Source: DATLLJ01 sp965229885 (GTDB lineage Bacteria > Acidobacteriota > Vicinamibacteria > Vicinamibacterales > CAVVIG01). Taken from it: DNA of 64,000 nt. The stretch lies in contig CBDDJX010000003.1 of assembly GCA_965229885.1 (NCBI GenBank), forward strand, positions 496,001 to 560,000, given 5' to 3'. A model generated the notes under the pieces. That model made no database searches, was not told where the DNA came from, and was given only the letters and a program-made list of their open reading frames with translations. The translations under genes were made by a program, and so were the position numbers. Positions 18,064 through 27,023 of this stretch are shown piece by piece; the stretch's first letter is position 1; every line of letters starts with the position of its first letter.

Positions 18064-19532
18064 TGAACCGCGGCACATCGGCGTTTCTCACATACGCAGG
18101 CGGTCGCGCTTTCGTGGCGCTGGGGAATCTGGTCGTAACGGTGCTGGTAGGGCGAACGCTTGGACCGGAAGGCCTCGGCCAGTGGGTTCTGATCGTGGCG
18201 GCAGCCGCATTCCTGAACACGGCCTTCATGAACTGGGCCCAGGCGGCCACCGTTCGGTTTGGCGCGGAGGAGTGGTCCTCGCGCGCAACATTGTCCACGA
18301 CGCTGTCGGCTCGCATGCCGCTCCTGCTGATGACCGCGATGGTCGTGACGTTCCTCCTGCTGCTACAGCCATTCGAGTGGCTCACTACAGTCTTCGGACT
18401 TCCGGCGTCATCCGCTGCGCTGGTCGGCGCGTATGCCGCCAGTCTCTGGTTGGCATCAGAAGCGCAGTCCACACTGCAAGCTACCGATCGCGTCCGTGCT
18501 CAGGGCATTTTGGGGCCGCTTGCGGGTGCCGCAGCGGCGCTGGGCGTCTGGTTCGCCAACCAGTTTTCCGGTGATCGGCTTTCGGCCGTCGTTCTGTGCG
18601 TGGCGGCGTTCACCGGTGTTGTCTGGGGCGTCACGTGGTTGCACGCGCTGAGGCGATCGCATGCGGCCTTCGGGCGACCCAGCTTGATCACAATCTCGCG
18701 GCACGTTCGGTACGCCGCGCCGCTGTTGGCGGGCTTCCTGATCGGTTACGTCTCGGATTGGGGCGATCACCTGCTATTGCGGCACTTCGTTTCTGTCGCG
18801 CAGGTCGGACAATTCGGAATCGCTTATCAGGTATTTCTCACGCTCGCGGCCGCCAGCGGCATGCTGACGACCGTGCTGCTTCCGAAGCTGATTTCCAGTC
18901 ACGCGCCTTCGGAACACGCCGAACGTGGTTTCGTCGAGGAGACGGCGCCGACGCTCTTCGTCATGTGGGGCGTGGCGGCGGCCCTCGTTGTTGCGCTGGT
19001 GCCGCCGGCAATGGCCTGGACCATGGGCTCGGATTTCACCTCGGGCATCGATGCGTTGATCGTGTTGTGTGCCGTGGTACCGGCACAGACCATCACGAGC
19101 CTCTACACAGTCTTGTTCAGCCTGCAGAAGCGTTTGAGCCGCGTCCTGGTTTACGGGGCGCTGATGACGGCCGTGAACGTCGCCGCCTCCCTGCTTCTTA
19201 TTCCCAGGCTAGGCAGCATCGGCGCTGCCGCTGCGACGAGCGCGTCCTACGGGATCGTGCAGATCGCCTACATGCTCGATCAACACCGGCACCTCCATGT
19301 CTCGACGCGTCGGATTATGCCGGTGTGGCTCACTCTGCTCTCGCTCGGATTTCTTCAAGTGGCCTTCGGCGTCCGAATCGGACCACGGCTCGTATGGGCG
19401 GGCATGACCGTGCTTGCCGTGGCCTGGGCCGCGCGCCGGAGCTCCGCCGTGAGCACTCGCCTCGTCGACCATTTGTTTTCCGGACCTCTATCTCCTGTGG
19501 CCGTGCTGGTCAGGCGGACGCTCGTCGCATGA
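18063..19532 (+). CDS. Wzx-type polysaccharide flippase (second)
   Basis: 489 residues from the ATG at 18063 (a GTG at 18060 is possible). Multi-spanning membrane protein of the polysaccharide transport family: N-terminal FLTYAGGRAFVALGNLVVTV, then VLVGRTLGPEGLGQWVLI, and about 12 further hydrophobic segments. It differs strongly from the flippase at 2978. Having two Wzx genes implies two glycan units, or a composite locus built from two polysaccharide clusters. It ends inside the start codon of the next membrane protein. Confidence 0.85.
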   Translation: MNRGTSAFLTYAGGRAFVALGNLVVTVLVGRTLGPEGLGQWVLIVAAAAFLNTAFMNWAQAATVRFGAEEWSSRATLSTTLSARMPLLLMTAMVVTFLLLLQPFEWLTTVFGLPASSAALVGAYAASLWLASEAQSTLQATDRVRAQGILGPLAGAAAALGVWFANQFSGDRLSAVVLCVAAFTGVVWGVTWLHALRRSHAAFGRPSLITISRHVRYAAPLLAGFLIGYVSDWGDHLLLRHFVSVAQVGQFGIAYQVFLTLAAASGMLTTVLLPKLISSHAPSEHAERGFVEETAPTLFVMWGVAAALVVALVPPAMAWTMGSDFTSGIDALIVLCAVVPAQTITSLYTVLFSLQKRLSRVLVYGALMTAVNVAASLLLIPRLGSIGAAAATSASYGIVQIAYMLDQHRHLHVSTRRIMPVWLTLLSLGFLQVAFGVRIGPRLVWAGMTVLAVAWAARRSSAVSTRLVDHLFSGPLSPVAVLVRRTLVA

Positions 19533-21109
19533 CGGTGAAGCTGGCCCTTGGCGTCATGAGCGTGCTGGCGATCGCGTACGTTCTTCGCGTGATCCCCCAC
19601 TGGCTCGCCCGGTCGGGCGCGGGCGTCGATCACTGGTTCTGGAAGACCTACATAGAAACGTACCGTCGGGAACGGCGCTTTCCGCCGCACCTTCCGCAAT
19701 ACGTCCTCGACGAGGCGCAATGGTATCCACCCGTCTTTCCGATGCTGCTCGCGCGCCTGCCAGCCGTCCTGTTCGATCGTTTCAGCCAGCAGATCGCCAC
19801 CGTTATCGATCTCGCTCGGATGTCCCTGCTGCTTGGGCTTGCTTACTGGCAGAGCGACGGAACCTTGACCGTTATCGTGGTGGCGGGCCTTCTGTACGCG
19901 GCGACGCCGATTCAGGTGTCGTACAACATCCAGCTCAATCCGCGCGGTCTCGGCGCCATCATGCTCGACGCCATGCTCGTGATGCTCTTTTGGTATATGA
20001 GTGGCTCGGGTGGGTGGCCCGCCTGGGCGATCGCGGCTGTGCTTGGCGGCCTCGTTTCTCTGACGCACAAGATGACCACACAACTGATGTGGTTCGTTAT
20101 CGCCGGCACCGCAATCATCTATCAGCGGTGGGAGATTGCCGCGATCGCTCCGGCTTCGGTTGCGGCGGCGATGGCGTTGAGCCGCGGCTTCTACTGGAAG
20201 GTCCTGCTCGCGCACTACGACATCGTCCGGTTCTGGGCACGCCATTGGCGCTGGCTCGGGGCCGACCCCGTCCGCGAATCGCCAATCTATGGCGAGGAAG
20301 GATATGAGCGGGGACAGAAGCTTCACAAGTCCGGTGTCCGTGGCTTCGCGTGGCACTGCTTCATGCTGTTCGGGTTCAACCCGGCTGCATGGATTTCCTG
20401 TCTGCTTCTGTACGAACGCCTGTTTGTCGAGTCGGCGCTGCTCATCTACCCGACACCCTTGCTGGTCTGGCTGCTGCTGCCGTGCGCGTTCGCGTGCCTG
20501 ACGACCTTCGTTCCGGCTTTGAAATGCCTGGGCGCAGGCTATCTCTATCTGTACAACACGTCTCTCCTGGCGCCATTGATCCTCGCGCTCACGTTCCAGT
20601 ACACGCGCGCCCCGGAGCTGTCGAAGCCGTTGGTCGCGGTCGCGCTGCTGCTGAACGTTGTCGGTCTGGCGATGTACTACCGCGAGTTCCGTGGCAACAA
20701 GCGGACACGCGTCGATGCGAACCTTGCTCGCATGCTCGAGGAGCTGCGCGCGCGGCCGCGCGGTCTCGTGATGTGTCTGCCAACGAACTGGGCGGAGGTC
20801 GTCGCCTACAAGACCGGCCATCCGGTCTTGTGGGGCGCCCACGGATACGGATTCAGACGCCTCGAGCCGATCTGGCCGCGACTGCTGCTGCCCATCGCGG
20901 AAATCGTGACGCGGTACGACGTGCGCTATCTGCTGACGATGGACGCCATGCTGACGCCGCAGTTCGAGAGGGAGCTGCCGGCAAACGAACCGCTCAGACA
21001 CGGCGAATACCGCCTCTATCGTTTCGCGGACGGGCGTGATCCAGAGAGGCGCGCCGGATTGGGCGAGATGATCCAAGCGAGCGCCCAGTCGGGCGTTACG
21101 AACCGATGA
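19529..21109 (+). CDS. Large membrane protein, probable polyprenyl-linked glycosyltransferase or polymerase
   Basis: 526 residues with roughly 10-11 hydrophobic segments. An early periplasmic-type loop has DHWFWKTYIETYR and EAQWYPPVFPML. The layout, an acidic first loop followed by many membrane spans and a soluble C-terminal tail of about 90 residues (VMCLPTNWAEVVAYKTGHP), resembles GT39/GT83-type GT-C glycosyltransferases. No family-specific motif is conclusive. It is translationally coupled on both sides (ATGA overlaps). It could add a sugar on the periplasmic face from a polyprenyl-phosphate sugar. Confidence 0.65.
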   Translation: MTVKLALGVMSVLAIAYVLRVIPHWLARSGAGVDHWFWKTYIETYRRERRFPPHLPQYVLDEAQWYPPVFPMLLARLPAVLFDRFSQQIATVIDLARMSLLLGLAYWQSDGTLTVIVVAGLLYAATPIQVSYNIQLNPRGLGAIMLDAMLVMLFWYMSGSGGWPAWAIAAVLGGLVSLTHKMTTQLMWFVIAGTAIIYQRWEIAAIAPASVAAAMALSRGFYWKVLLAHYDIVRFWARHWRWLGADPVRESPIYGEEGYERGQKLHKSGVRGFAWHCFMLFGFNPAAWISCLLLYERLFVESALLIYPTPLLVWLLLPCAFACLTTFVPALKCLGAGYLYLYNTSLLAPLILALTFQYTRAPELSKPLVAVALLLNVVGLAMYYREFRGNKRTRVDANLARMLEELRARPRGLVMCLPTNWAEVVAYKTGHPVLWGAHGYGFRRLEPIWPRLLLPIAEIVTRYDVRYLLTMDAMLTPQFERELPANEPLRHGEYRLYRFADGRDPERRAGLGEMIQASAQSGVTNR

Positions 21110-22330
21110 TACAGAACGCGGTCGAGCCGGTCGAGAAACCCCGCATTCTCTTTCTCGCGCAGACCGATTACGAAGCGCTCGAGCGCAAAGGCGTCGCGCG
21201 CATGGTTCTGGAGCGGGACGAAGACGGGTTCTTCGAGCGAGTCGTTACCGTGCATCCTCTTGCTGCGCGCGACCGCATCGTTGTTCTGGGGCCCGTACAT
21301 TTGATAGTCGAATACAGCCTGGGCACGACCTTGCTCGAGAACACACCGCCGTGGCTCTGGATGTTCATGGCGCCGGTGCGGTTGAGCGCAGTCGTGGCGC
21401 GGCTCGTCCGACTGGTTCGGCGGGAACGCATTCAACTCATTCGCGCAACGGATGCCTACCTGATGGGCCTGCTCGCCTGGATCGTAGCGCGGCTGACCCG
21501 GATTCCCTTCTGCGTTTCCGTTCACGCCGATTACGACAAACGGTTCGCGCTCACTCCGAAATCCGGTCTACGCCGCGTCCTTCGATGGCTGGCGGCGCCC
21601 CTGCCGTCGTTCGTCCTGCGGCGCGCGGATCTCGTGCTGCCCATTCGGGAGCATCTGGCAGAGTGGGCGGCATCCAAAGGCGCCCGCCCCGGCGCCATCC
21701 GAGTGATTCCGCACGGCATCGACTTCGCGCCCTTCGTGCAGGAGCCGGCGGACGTCCGCTCGTGGACTGGCATCGGTCCAGACGCGCGCATCGTCAGCTT
21801 CGTCGGAAGGCTCGCGAACGACAATTATGTGAGCGACATGTTGGAGGTGGCTCGCCGCCTGGCCGCACGGCGCTGCGACTTCGTGCTGGTGATGGTGGGG
21901 GATGGTCCCGCCGGAGATGATGTCCGTCACAGCCTGTTGGCCGACCGCGCGCTGGCCGCGCGCGTCCGAATGCTTGGATTTCAGCCGTACGAGCGCGTGG
22001 TGGCCATCCGCCAAGCCTCGTCGGTGGCATTGGCTCTGATGGGGGGGATTCTCCCTGATTGAGGCGGCCGCCGCGGGATGTCCGGCGGTCGTCTACGACG
22101 TCGAGTGGCACCGGGATCTCGTCGCAGATGGCGTGACCGGGTTCGTGGTGCAGGAGGGCGATATCGACCGCGTTGTCAACCGGATTGAGTACCTGCTGAG
22201 CCATCTCGAGGCGGCCGCTCGGATGGGAGACGCGGCGCGGCAGCGGGCGCTTGCGGCGCACGACATTCGTCAGACGTCGCGCCGCAAGCGCGAGGCCTAC
22301 GAAACGATGCTTCGCGTCGCGCCGGCATGA
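21106..22330 (+). pseudogene. GT4-type glycosyltransferase, frameshifted in a G7 tract
   Basis: From the ATG at 21106 a GT4 (GT-B fold) enzyme is encoded: IPFCVSVHADYDKRFAL, RVIPHGIDFAPF, IVSFVGRLANDNY. At the seven-G run 22041-22047 the frame ends early, in ILPD, and the conserved donor-binding motif FSLIEAAAAGCPAVVYDV continues in another frame to the TGA at 22328-22330. Removing one G restores one 407-residue protein. The tract is a homopolymer, so slippage (reversible phase variation) or a sequencing error are both possible. As it stands the protein lacks the nucleotide-sugar site. Confidence 0.82.
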
Positions 22331-22349
22331 ACCCGCGGCGCGCGCTCGC

Positions 22350-22601
22350 ATGAGGCAGGACAACCCGCTCTGGGAGATCGCAGCCAGGGCAGGAAGCGTC
22401 CTGGAGAGCGCCCGCTCCTGCGCGCGAACCTGGATGCCCTGTCGTATATGGATGGCCGATTCGACCTTGTGCTCTGTAATCCTGGGGCTGAGTGAGTTCG
22501 TCTGGGGCCGTCGGCTGATGACCCCATGCCGTCGCTGCTTTCCGTCGCGGGCGGGCGGTCTCATTGTGGCCTGCGAGAAGGCTTCAGCAGGACTCGATTG
22601 A
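22350..22601 (+). pseudogene. Remnant of a SAM methyltransferase gene
   Basis: An ATG at 22350 begins MRQDNPLWEIAA, a pattern common at the N-terminus of small methyltransferases. In a different frame nearby one reads LRANLDALSYMDGRFDLVLC, which resembles the motif IV region. No SAM-binding glycine loop is present between them, so the middle appears deleted and the ends frameshifted. The 290-base stretch between two glycosyltransferase genes holds nothing else recognisable. Confidence 0.4.
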
Positions 22602-22617
22602 CCGGAGCACCACGTAA

Positions 22618-23907
22618 GTGAGCGCCCGCCGCGTGCTCGTCATCTCGTATTTCTATCCGCCGTTCAGCAGCGTCGGCGCGCTCCGCGTGTCGAAAATGAC
22701 GCGGTACCTTGGCTGCCACGGCTGGGAAGCAAGTGTGCTGACGACGGCGCATGACGACCGGCCGGCCGATTTAGGGCTGGAAATTCCTGCGGAACGCATC
22801 CATCGTGTCGCGCAGTCGTTCGACGTGCTCCGGATCCCGCGGGCAATTCTCGGAAGGAAATCGGTCGAAGGCCGCCGCTTCGGCGCCTCGGGGACGCGGC
22901 GATCGGAGGCCCTGTGGCGGATGGGCATGCTGTACCGGAATGTTGCCTGCTTCCCCGATCCGCAGATCGGGTTCCGCGGCCCGGCGGTTCGAGAAGGGCT
23001 GCGCCTGATCGAGGAGCTCAAGCCAGCGGTCATCCTGACAAGTTCGCTGCCGAATACGTCGCATCTGATCGGCGCGGCGCTGGCCTGCCGCACGGGCGTG
23101 GCCTGGGTTGCGGAGTTCCGCGACTTATGGACGGATAACCACAATTTCCGGCGAATGGCGCCGCTTCGCGGATTGGAACAACTGCTCGAACACCGTGTGC
23201 TCGCTAAGGCGAAAGCGTTGATCACCGTCTCGGACGTGTGGGCCGAGATCCTCGAACGCCGGTTTCACAAGCCGGTCCACGTTGTGCCGAACGGATTCGA
23301 TCCCACGGACTTCCCGGCCGACGTTGAACCCGAGTCGGGGAAATTCTCGCTGGTATACACGGGGATGTTCTACAACGGCAAGCAGCACGCGGGGCCGCTT
23401 ATCGAAGCCCTCGCTGAATTGAGCCGCGCCAAGGTCATCACGCCGGATAATTTTCAGCTTCGACTCGTGGGACACTATCTCGAACCCGTCCTGAAGGCCG
23501 CGGAACGAGCCGGCATCCTGCCCCTCGTGACGCTCGAACCGCCAGTTCCGTATCTCGAATCGCTGCGGCTGCAGCGCGGCGCGACGGCGCTGCTGTTCTT
23601 CGACTGGTTCGATGGCCAGGAAAAAGGGTGGTACTCGGCGAAGATTTACGAGTACCTTGGCGCCGGCCGACCGATTCTCAGCATCGGCCCATCGTCGACC
23701 GCAGCGGCGCGACTGATCGACAGCACTGGGGCGGGTATCGCAGCCGAGTCGCCATCACAGGCCAGGGATGTGCTTGAACGCTGGTTGCGGCAGCATCAGA
23801 CCTCGGGTACTCTCAGAAGCGGTATCAATCCGACCACGATCGCTCAATATCACCGACAGGCTGCGGCCCTCCAGATGGCTAGGGTACTCAATCAGTATGC
23901 CCAATGA
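22618..23907 (+). CDS. GT4-family glycosyltransferase
   Basis: 429 residues from a GTG. The N-terminal acceptor domain has VLVISYFYPPFSSVGALRVSK, typical of GT4 enzymes of capsule and O-antigen loci. HVVPNGFDPTDF opens the C-terminal nucleotide-binding domain, and YSAKIYEYLGAGRPILSI carries the donor-site Glu. It would transfer a sugar from a nucleotide donor to the lipid-linked chain at the inner face of the cytoplasmic membrane. Its stop overlaps the polymerase start. Specificity cannot be read. Confidence 0.88.
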   Translation: MSARRVLVISYFYPPFSSVGALRVSKMTRYLGCHGWEASVLTTAHDDRPADLGLEIPAERIHRVAQSFDVLRIPRAILGRKSVEGRRFGASGTRRSEALWRMGMLYRNVACFPDPQIGFRGPAVREGLRLIEELKPAVILTSSLPNTSHLIGAALACRTGVAWVAEFRDLWTDNHNFRRMAPLRGLEQLLEHRVLAKAKALITVSDVWAEILERRFHKPVHVVPNGFDPTDFPADVEPESGKFSLVYTGMFYNGKQHAGPLIEALAELSRAKVITPDNFQLRLVGHYLEPVLKAAERAGILPLVTLEPPVPYLESLRLQRGATALLFFDWFDGQEKGWYSAKIYEYLGAGRPILSIGPSSTAAARLIDSTGAGIAAESPSQARDVLERWLRQHQTSGTLRSGINPTTIAQYHRQAAALQMARVLNQYAQ

Positions 23908-25502
23908 TTAACGTGCGCGCGTCCGGCGCGACGTGGATTCTGGGAGCAGCCATCGTGGGGTTGGTCGTGGTTGGTTATGTCCAGCCGCCGACGAGTGTGT
24001 TCGTTGTCGCGCTTGTGCCCCTGGCCGTCGCCGCGTGGCTGATGAGCACGCCGCGGGACATTTCCCTCTATCTGCTGCTCCTTGGCGTCCAGATTCCGCA
24101 GTCCGCGGTTTTACTTCGCCTCGCGCTGGCAGATTTCTTTCTCCTGCCGCCGATTGCGCGCACTGTGCTTGCCTCGGCGCGTACGCGCAGATGGCCGCAC
24201 GAAACGACTCTTCGCGGCCCGATGATCGGGCTCTTGGCCGCTCTGGCGTTAGGGACGTTGGTTGCGCTCGCACGGACCGGCCAGGTCAGTTCGTACGCGC
24301 TGTTCAATAAGGATCTGGGGCTTCTGTTTCTCATCGCGGGAGCCTTCACGTTGTTGTGTTACATGCGGACGCTCGACGATGTGCGCCGTTGCGTGAATCT
24401 ATTCGTGGTCGGCGTGTCGGTGGCCAATCTCGTTGCGCTAGGGGCCGCAGTTCTCATCTTTTTCGGTCTCTCGGACATGCTGTATCTCAGCAGCCAGCGG
24501 CTCAACGGGCTGATGTTGAACCCCAGCAGCTACGGCGCGTTAGTGACTACGGCGGCGATGTTGGAGCTCCCGCGACTGGCGTCTCGGGACGCGGTGCCGC
24601 CTGCGATCCGATGGGTCAATTTCGCGCTCCTGCTTGCCGCGACCGGCCTGACGCTATCACGAAGCGCCTGGGTCAGTCTGGCTGCAGGGGCCGGTGGGCT
24701 ACTGCTGGTTTGGCTGTGCTCCCGGCGGCGCGCTGACCGTGTGCCATTGCGACTGTGGGCGACAGCGGTAATCACGATGGCCGTTCCGACACTTGTGCTC
24801 CTTTGGATCGCTACCGCCCACTCGAATACGCTGGCGATGCTTCGGGGGGATACGGCGGTCCAGCGTGCCGCCGACCTGCAGGCCCAACTCGTTGGTCAAT
24901 GCGTAACGAGGTGGGACCCCGGTCTGTGCAACCTGATTCCCATCGAACTGATCGAAGCGGAACGCGCCCGGCAGCGCCGCGAAACTGAATCGCCGAGAAT
25001 TGCGCCACGTGAGTCACCTGTCGAGGCATCGAGGTCCGACGGTGCGCTCATGAACGCACGAGGGCTCGAAGATCGCGTGGCTATTCTGCGCACCGGCTGG
25101 AGCGACTATAGGGCAACCCTCGGCACGACGCTGCTGGGAATCGGGCTCGGCTCGTTTTACGCCACGTCAGGACAGACCTTCGGCGTGCCGTTGATTATTC
25201 ACAACACTGCCGCGTGGTTCCTGATCGAGATGGGCCCGCTCGGGCTTGCGGTGCTTGCCTGGCTGCTTGCTCGCACTGGACTGAACCTGTGGAGGACTCG
25301 CCAGCTGCCCACTTGGCAGGGCGCGGTATGTCATGGTGTGACCGCAGCGCTCAGCGGGTGGCTGGCCTTCTCGCTGTTCAACGAGGCGTTTTATCTTCGT
25401 CATTTCTGGCTCCTCCTTGTGCTCGCTGATCGTCTGTACGTACTCTCCGGCGTATCCGCGAATCCGATCGAAGCGAGCGCGCCTGAACGTGCAGCCGTCT
25501 GA
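23904..25502 (+). CDS. O-antigen polymerase/ligase-like membrane protein (Wzy/WaaL family)
   Basis: 532 residues with about 11-12 membrane spans. The large periplasmic loop lies between about residues 310 and 400 and includes LEDRVAILRTGWSDYRAT and LGIGLGSFYATSGQ; the second corresponds to the conserved Wzy_C/O-antigen ligase region, and VPLIIHNTAAWFLIEMG carries the expected His near the end of the loop. It would polymerise repeat units or ligate glycan to lipid A on the periplasmic side. It overlaps genes on both sides. A second protein of this family is at 32316. Confidence 0.82.
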   Translation: MINVRASGATWILGAAIVGLVVVGYVQPPTSVFVVALVPLAVAAWLMSTPRDISLYLLLLGVQIPQSAVLLRLALADFFLLPPIARTVLASARTRRWPHETTLRGPMIGLLAALALGTLVALARTGQVSSYALFNKDLGLLFLIAGAFTLLCYMRTLDDVRRCVNLFVVGVSVANLVALGAAVLIFFGLSDMLYLSSQRLNGLMLNPSSYGALVTTAAMLELPRLASRDAVPPAIRWVNFALLLAATGLTLSRSAWVSLAAGAGGLLLVWLCSRRRADRVPLRLWATAVITMAVPTLVLLWIATAHSNTLAMLRGDTAVQRAADLQAQLVGQCVTRWDPGLCNLIPIELIEAERARQRRETESPRIAPRESPVEASRSDGALMNARGLEDRVAILRTGWSDYRATLGTTLLGIGLGSFYATSGQTFGVPLIIHNTAAWFLIEMGPLGLAVLAWLLARTGLNLWRTRQLPTWQGAVCHGVTAALSGWLAFSLFNEAFYLRHFWLLLVLADRLYVLSGVSANPIEASAPERAAV

Positions 25503-26385
25503 TTCATCCAGTCCTGCGGGGACGCCGACCGCGGGCGCGGGCTGTTTGAACGCGTTGACGATCGACGTTGAGGACTGGCACCAGCTCGTCGAGTGGAAAT
25601 TGAACGGGACGATGCCCGCGTGTTCGCCGCACGTCGTCCGGCAGACCCACGACGTGCTCGCGATGCTCGCGGAGCGGGGCGTGCGGGCCACCTTCTTCGT
25701 ACTCGGACTGGTCGCGCGCGCATTTCCTCAGCTCGTGCGAGATATCCACTCGAGCGGACATGAGATCGGCTGCCACGGTTGGAGCCACACGCTTGTCTAT
25801 CGTCAATCGCCTGCCGAATTCGCCGCGGAAACGCGGCAAGCCAAAGATGCGCTCGAAAACATCATCGGCGGAGCCGTCACCGGTTACCGTGCCGCTGAGT
25901 TTTCAATTACCGACGCATCAAGGTGGGCGCTCGACGCGCTCGCACAGGCCGGCTTCCTCTACGATTCGAGCATCTTTCCGATGCGCGGGCGCCGTTACGG
26001 CATGCCAGACTCGCCGACGTCGCCCTATCGGGTTGAGACCTCATCAGGGAGCATCATGGAGCTCCCGATGACGGTCGTGACCCGGCGGAGTCGACGATAT
26101 CCGGTCGGCGGCGGCGGGTACTTCCGCCTGGCGCCGTACGCGCTGACCCGCGCGGCTATCAGAGAAGTGAATGCGGCCGGCCACCCGGCGGTGGTTTATT
26201 TTCATCCCTACGAATTCAGCGACCGCCTGCTGCTGCCGCGCCTGTCTTCCATCAGCGGTTACCTGAGAGGCGGCCGGTATCTTCTGTTCCACAACATGAA
26301 CCGCAGGGCCAATCGCCGACGGTTCGCGCGACTTCTTGAGGACTGCCGGTTTGCGCCGGCGTCGGAGATTCTTCAGCTTGGATAG
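25489..26385 (+). CDS. Polysaccharide deacetylase of the XrtA/PEP-CTERM-associated type
   Basis: 298 residues if started at the GTG at 25489 (14 bases inside the polymerase gene). LNALTIDVEDWHQLV is the N-terminal signature of the DUF3473-type NodB deacetylases found beside XrtA exosortases. HEIGCHGWSH supplies metal-binding His residues, and PVGGGGYFRLAPY and VVYFHPYEFS are the usual C-terminal landmarks. Predicted to remove N-acetyl groups from an exopolysaccharide. No exosortase gene is in the window. The start is the least certain part. Confidence 0.82.
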   Translation: MQPSDSSSPAGTPTAGAGCLNALTIDVEDWHQLVEWKLNGTMPACSPHVVRQTHDVLAMLAERGVRATFFVLGLVARAFPQLVRDIHSSGHEIGCHGWSHTLVYRQSPAEFAAETRQAKDALENIIGGAVTGYRAAEFSITDASRWALDALAQAGFLYDSSIFPMRGRRYGMPDSPTSPYRVETSSGSIMELPMTVVTRRSRRYPVGGGGYFRLAPYALTRAAIREVNAAGHPAVVYFHPYEFSDRLLLPRLSSISGYLRGGRYLLFHNMNRRANRRRFARLLEDCRFAPASEILQLG

Positions 26386-27022
26386 AACCCAACGCTACTT
26401 CGACGCGAACGCCGCACAATTCGACTCGATCTATCACGAGGGCCAGCCGGTTTCGCGCGCGTTCAACCGCGCGTTCCGAAGGGCGATTTACGAACGATTT
26501 GCGATCACGTTCGGCGAGGCGGAGCCAATCAGCGGCAAAAGCGTGCTCGACATCGGTTGCGGATCGGGGCGATACGCCGTCGAATTTGCCCGCCTGGGCG
26601 CCGCGCGCGTCGTCGGACTCGACTACGCCGCCGGCATGTTGAACCTAGCGCGAGAGTACGCGAGGTCGGCGAACGTCTCAGACCGATGTGAGTTCGTGCA
26701 GAAGGACTTCACCGCATTCGAACTGAACGAAAGTTTCGATGTCGTTATCGCGATCGGCGTCTTCGACTATCAGGACAAGCCGGCCGAGTTCCTGCGACGG
26801 ATGGCAGGGCAGTGCCGCGGCCGCATCATCGCGACCTTTCCCGGGAAATCCCTCATCCGAATGCGGATTCGCCAGCTTCGGTACTGGTTGAAAGACTGCC
26901 CGGTCCTCTTCTACACGGAAGACGACGTCCGGCGAATCGCGGCCGCCGCCGGCCTCGACAACGTTCGAATCATCCCCATCCACAGCTCCGGAACCGGCTT
27001 CGTTCTGAGCGCCGACGTGTAA
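26378..27022 (+). CDS. Class I SAM methyltransferase
   Basis: 214 residues from a TTG at 26378 that overlaps the deacetylase end and gives LDRTQRYFDANAAQFDSIY, the expected helix before the SAM domain. An upstream ATG at 26336 would add an arginine-rich stretch unlike the family. The SAM motif is VLDIGCGSGRYAVEFARLG, followed by VVGLDYAAGML and FDVVIAIGVFDYQDKP. Methyltransferases of this form sit beside XrtA-type deacetylase and AsnB genes in other exopolysaccharide loci, matching its two neighbours here. Substrate unknown. Confidence 0.82.
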   Translation: MDRTQRYFDANAAQFDSIYHEGQPVSRAFNRAFRRAIYERFAITFGEAEPISGKSVLDIGCGSGRYAVEFARLGAARVVGLDYAAGMLNLAREYARSANVSDRCEFVQKDFTAFELNESFDVVIAIGVFDYQDKPAEFLRRMAGQCRGRIIATFPGKSLIRMRIRQLRYWLKDCPVLFYTEDDVRRIAAAAGLDNVRIIPIHSSGTGFVLSADV

Positions 27023-27023
27023 G

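Noticed and set aside
19355..21076. 573-residue open frame antisense to the membrane glycosyltransferase
   Set aside because: Long only because of high GC; no protein-family features.
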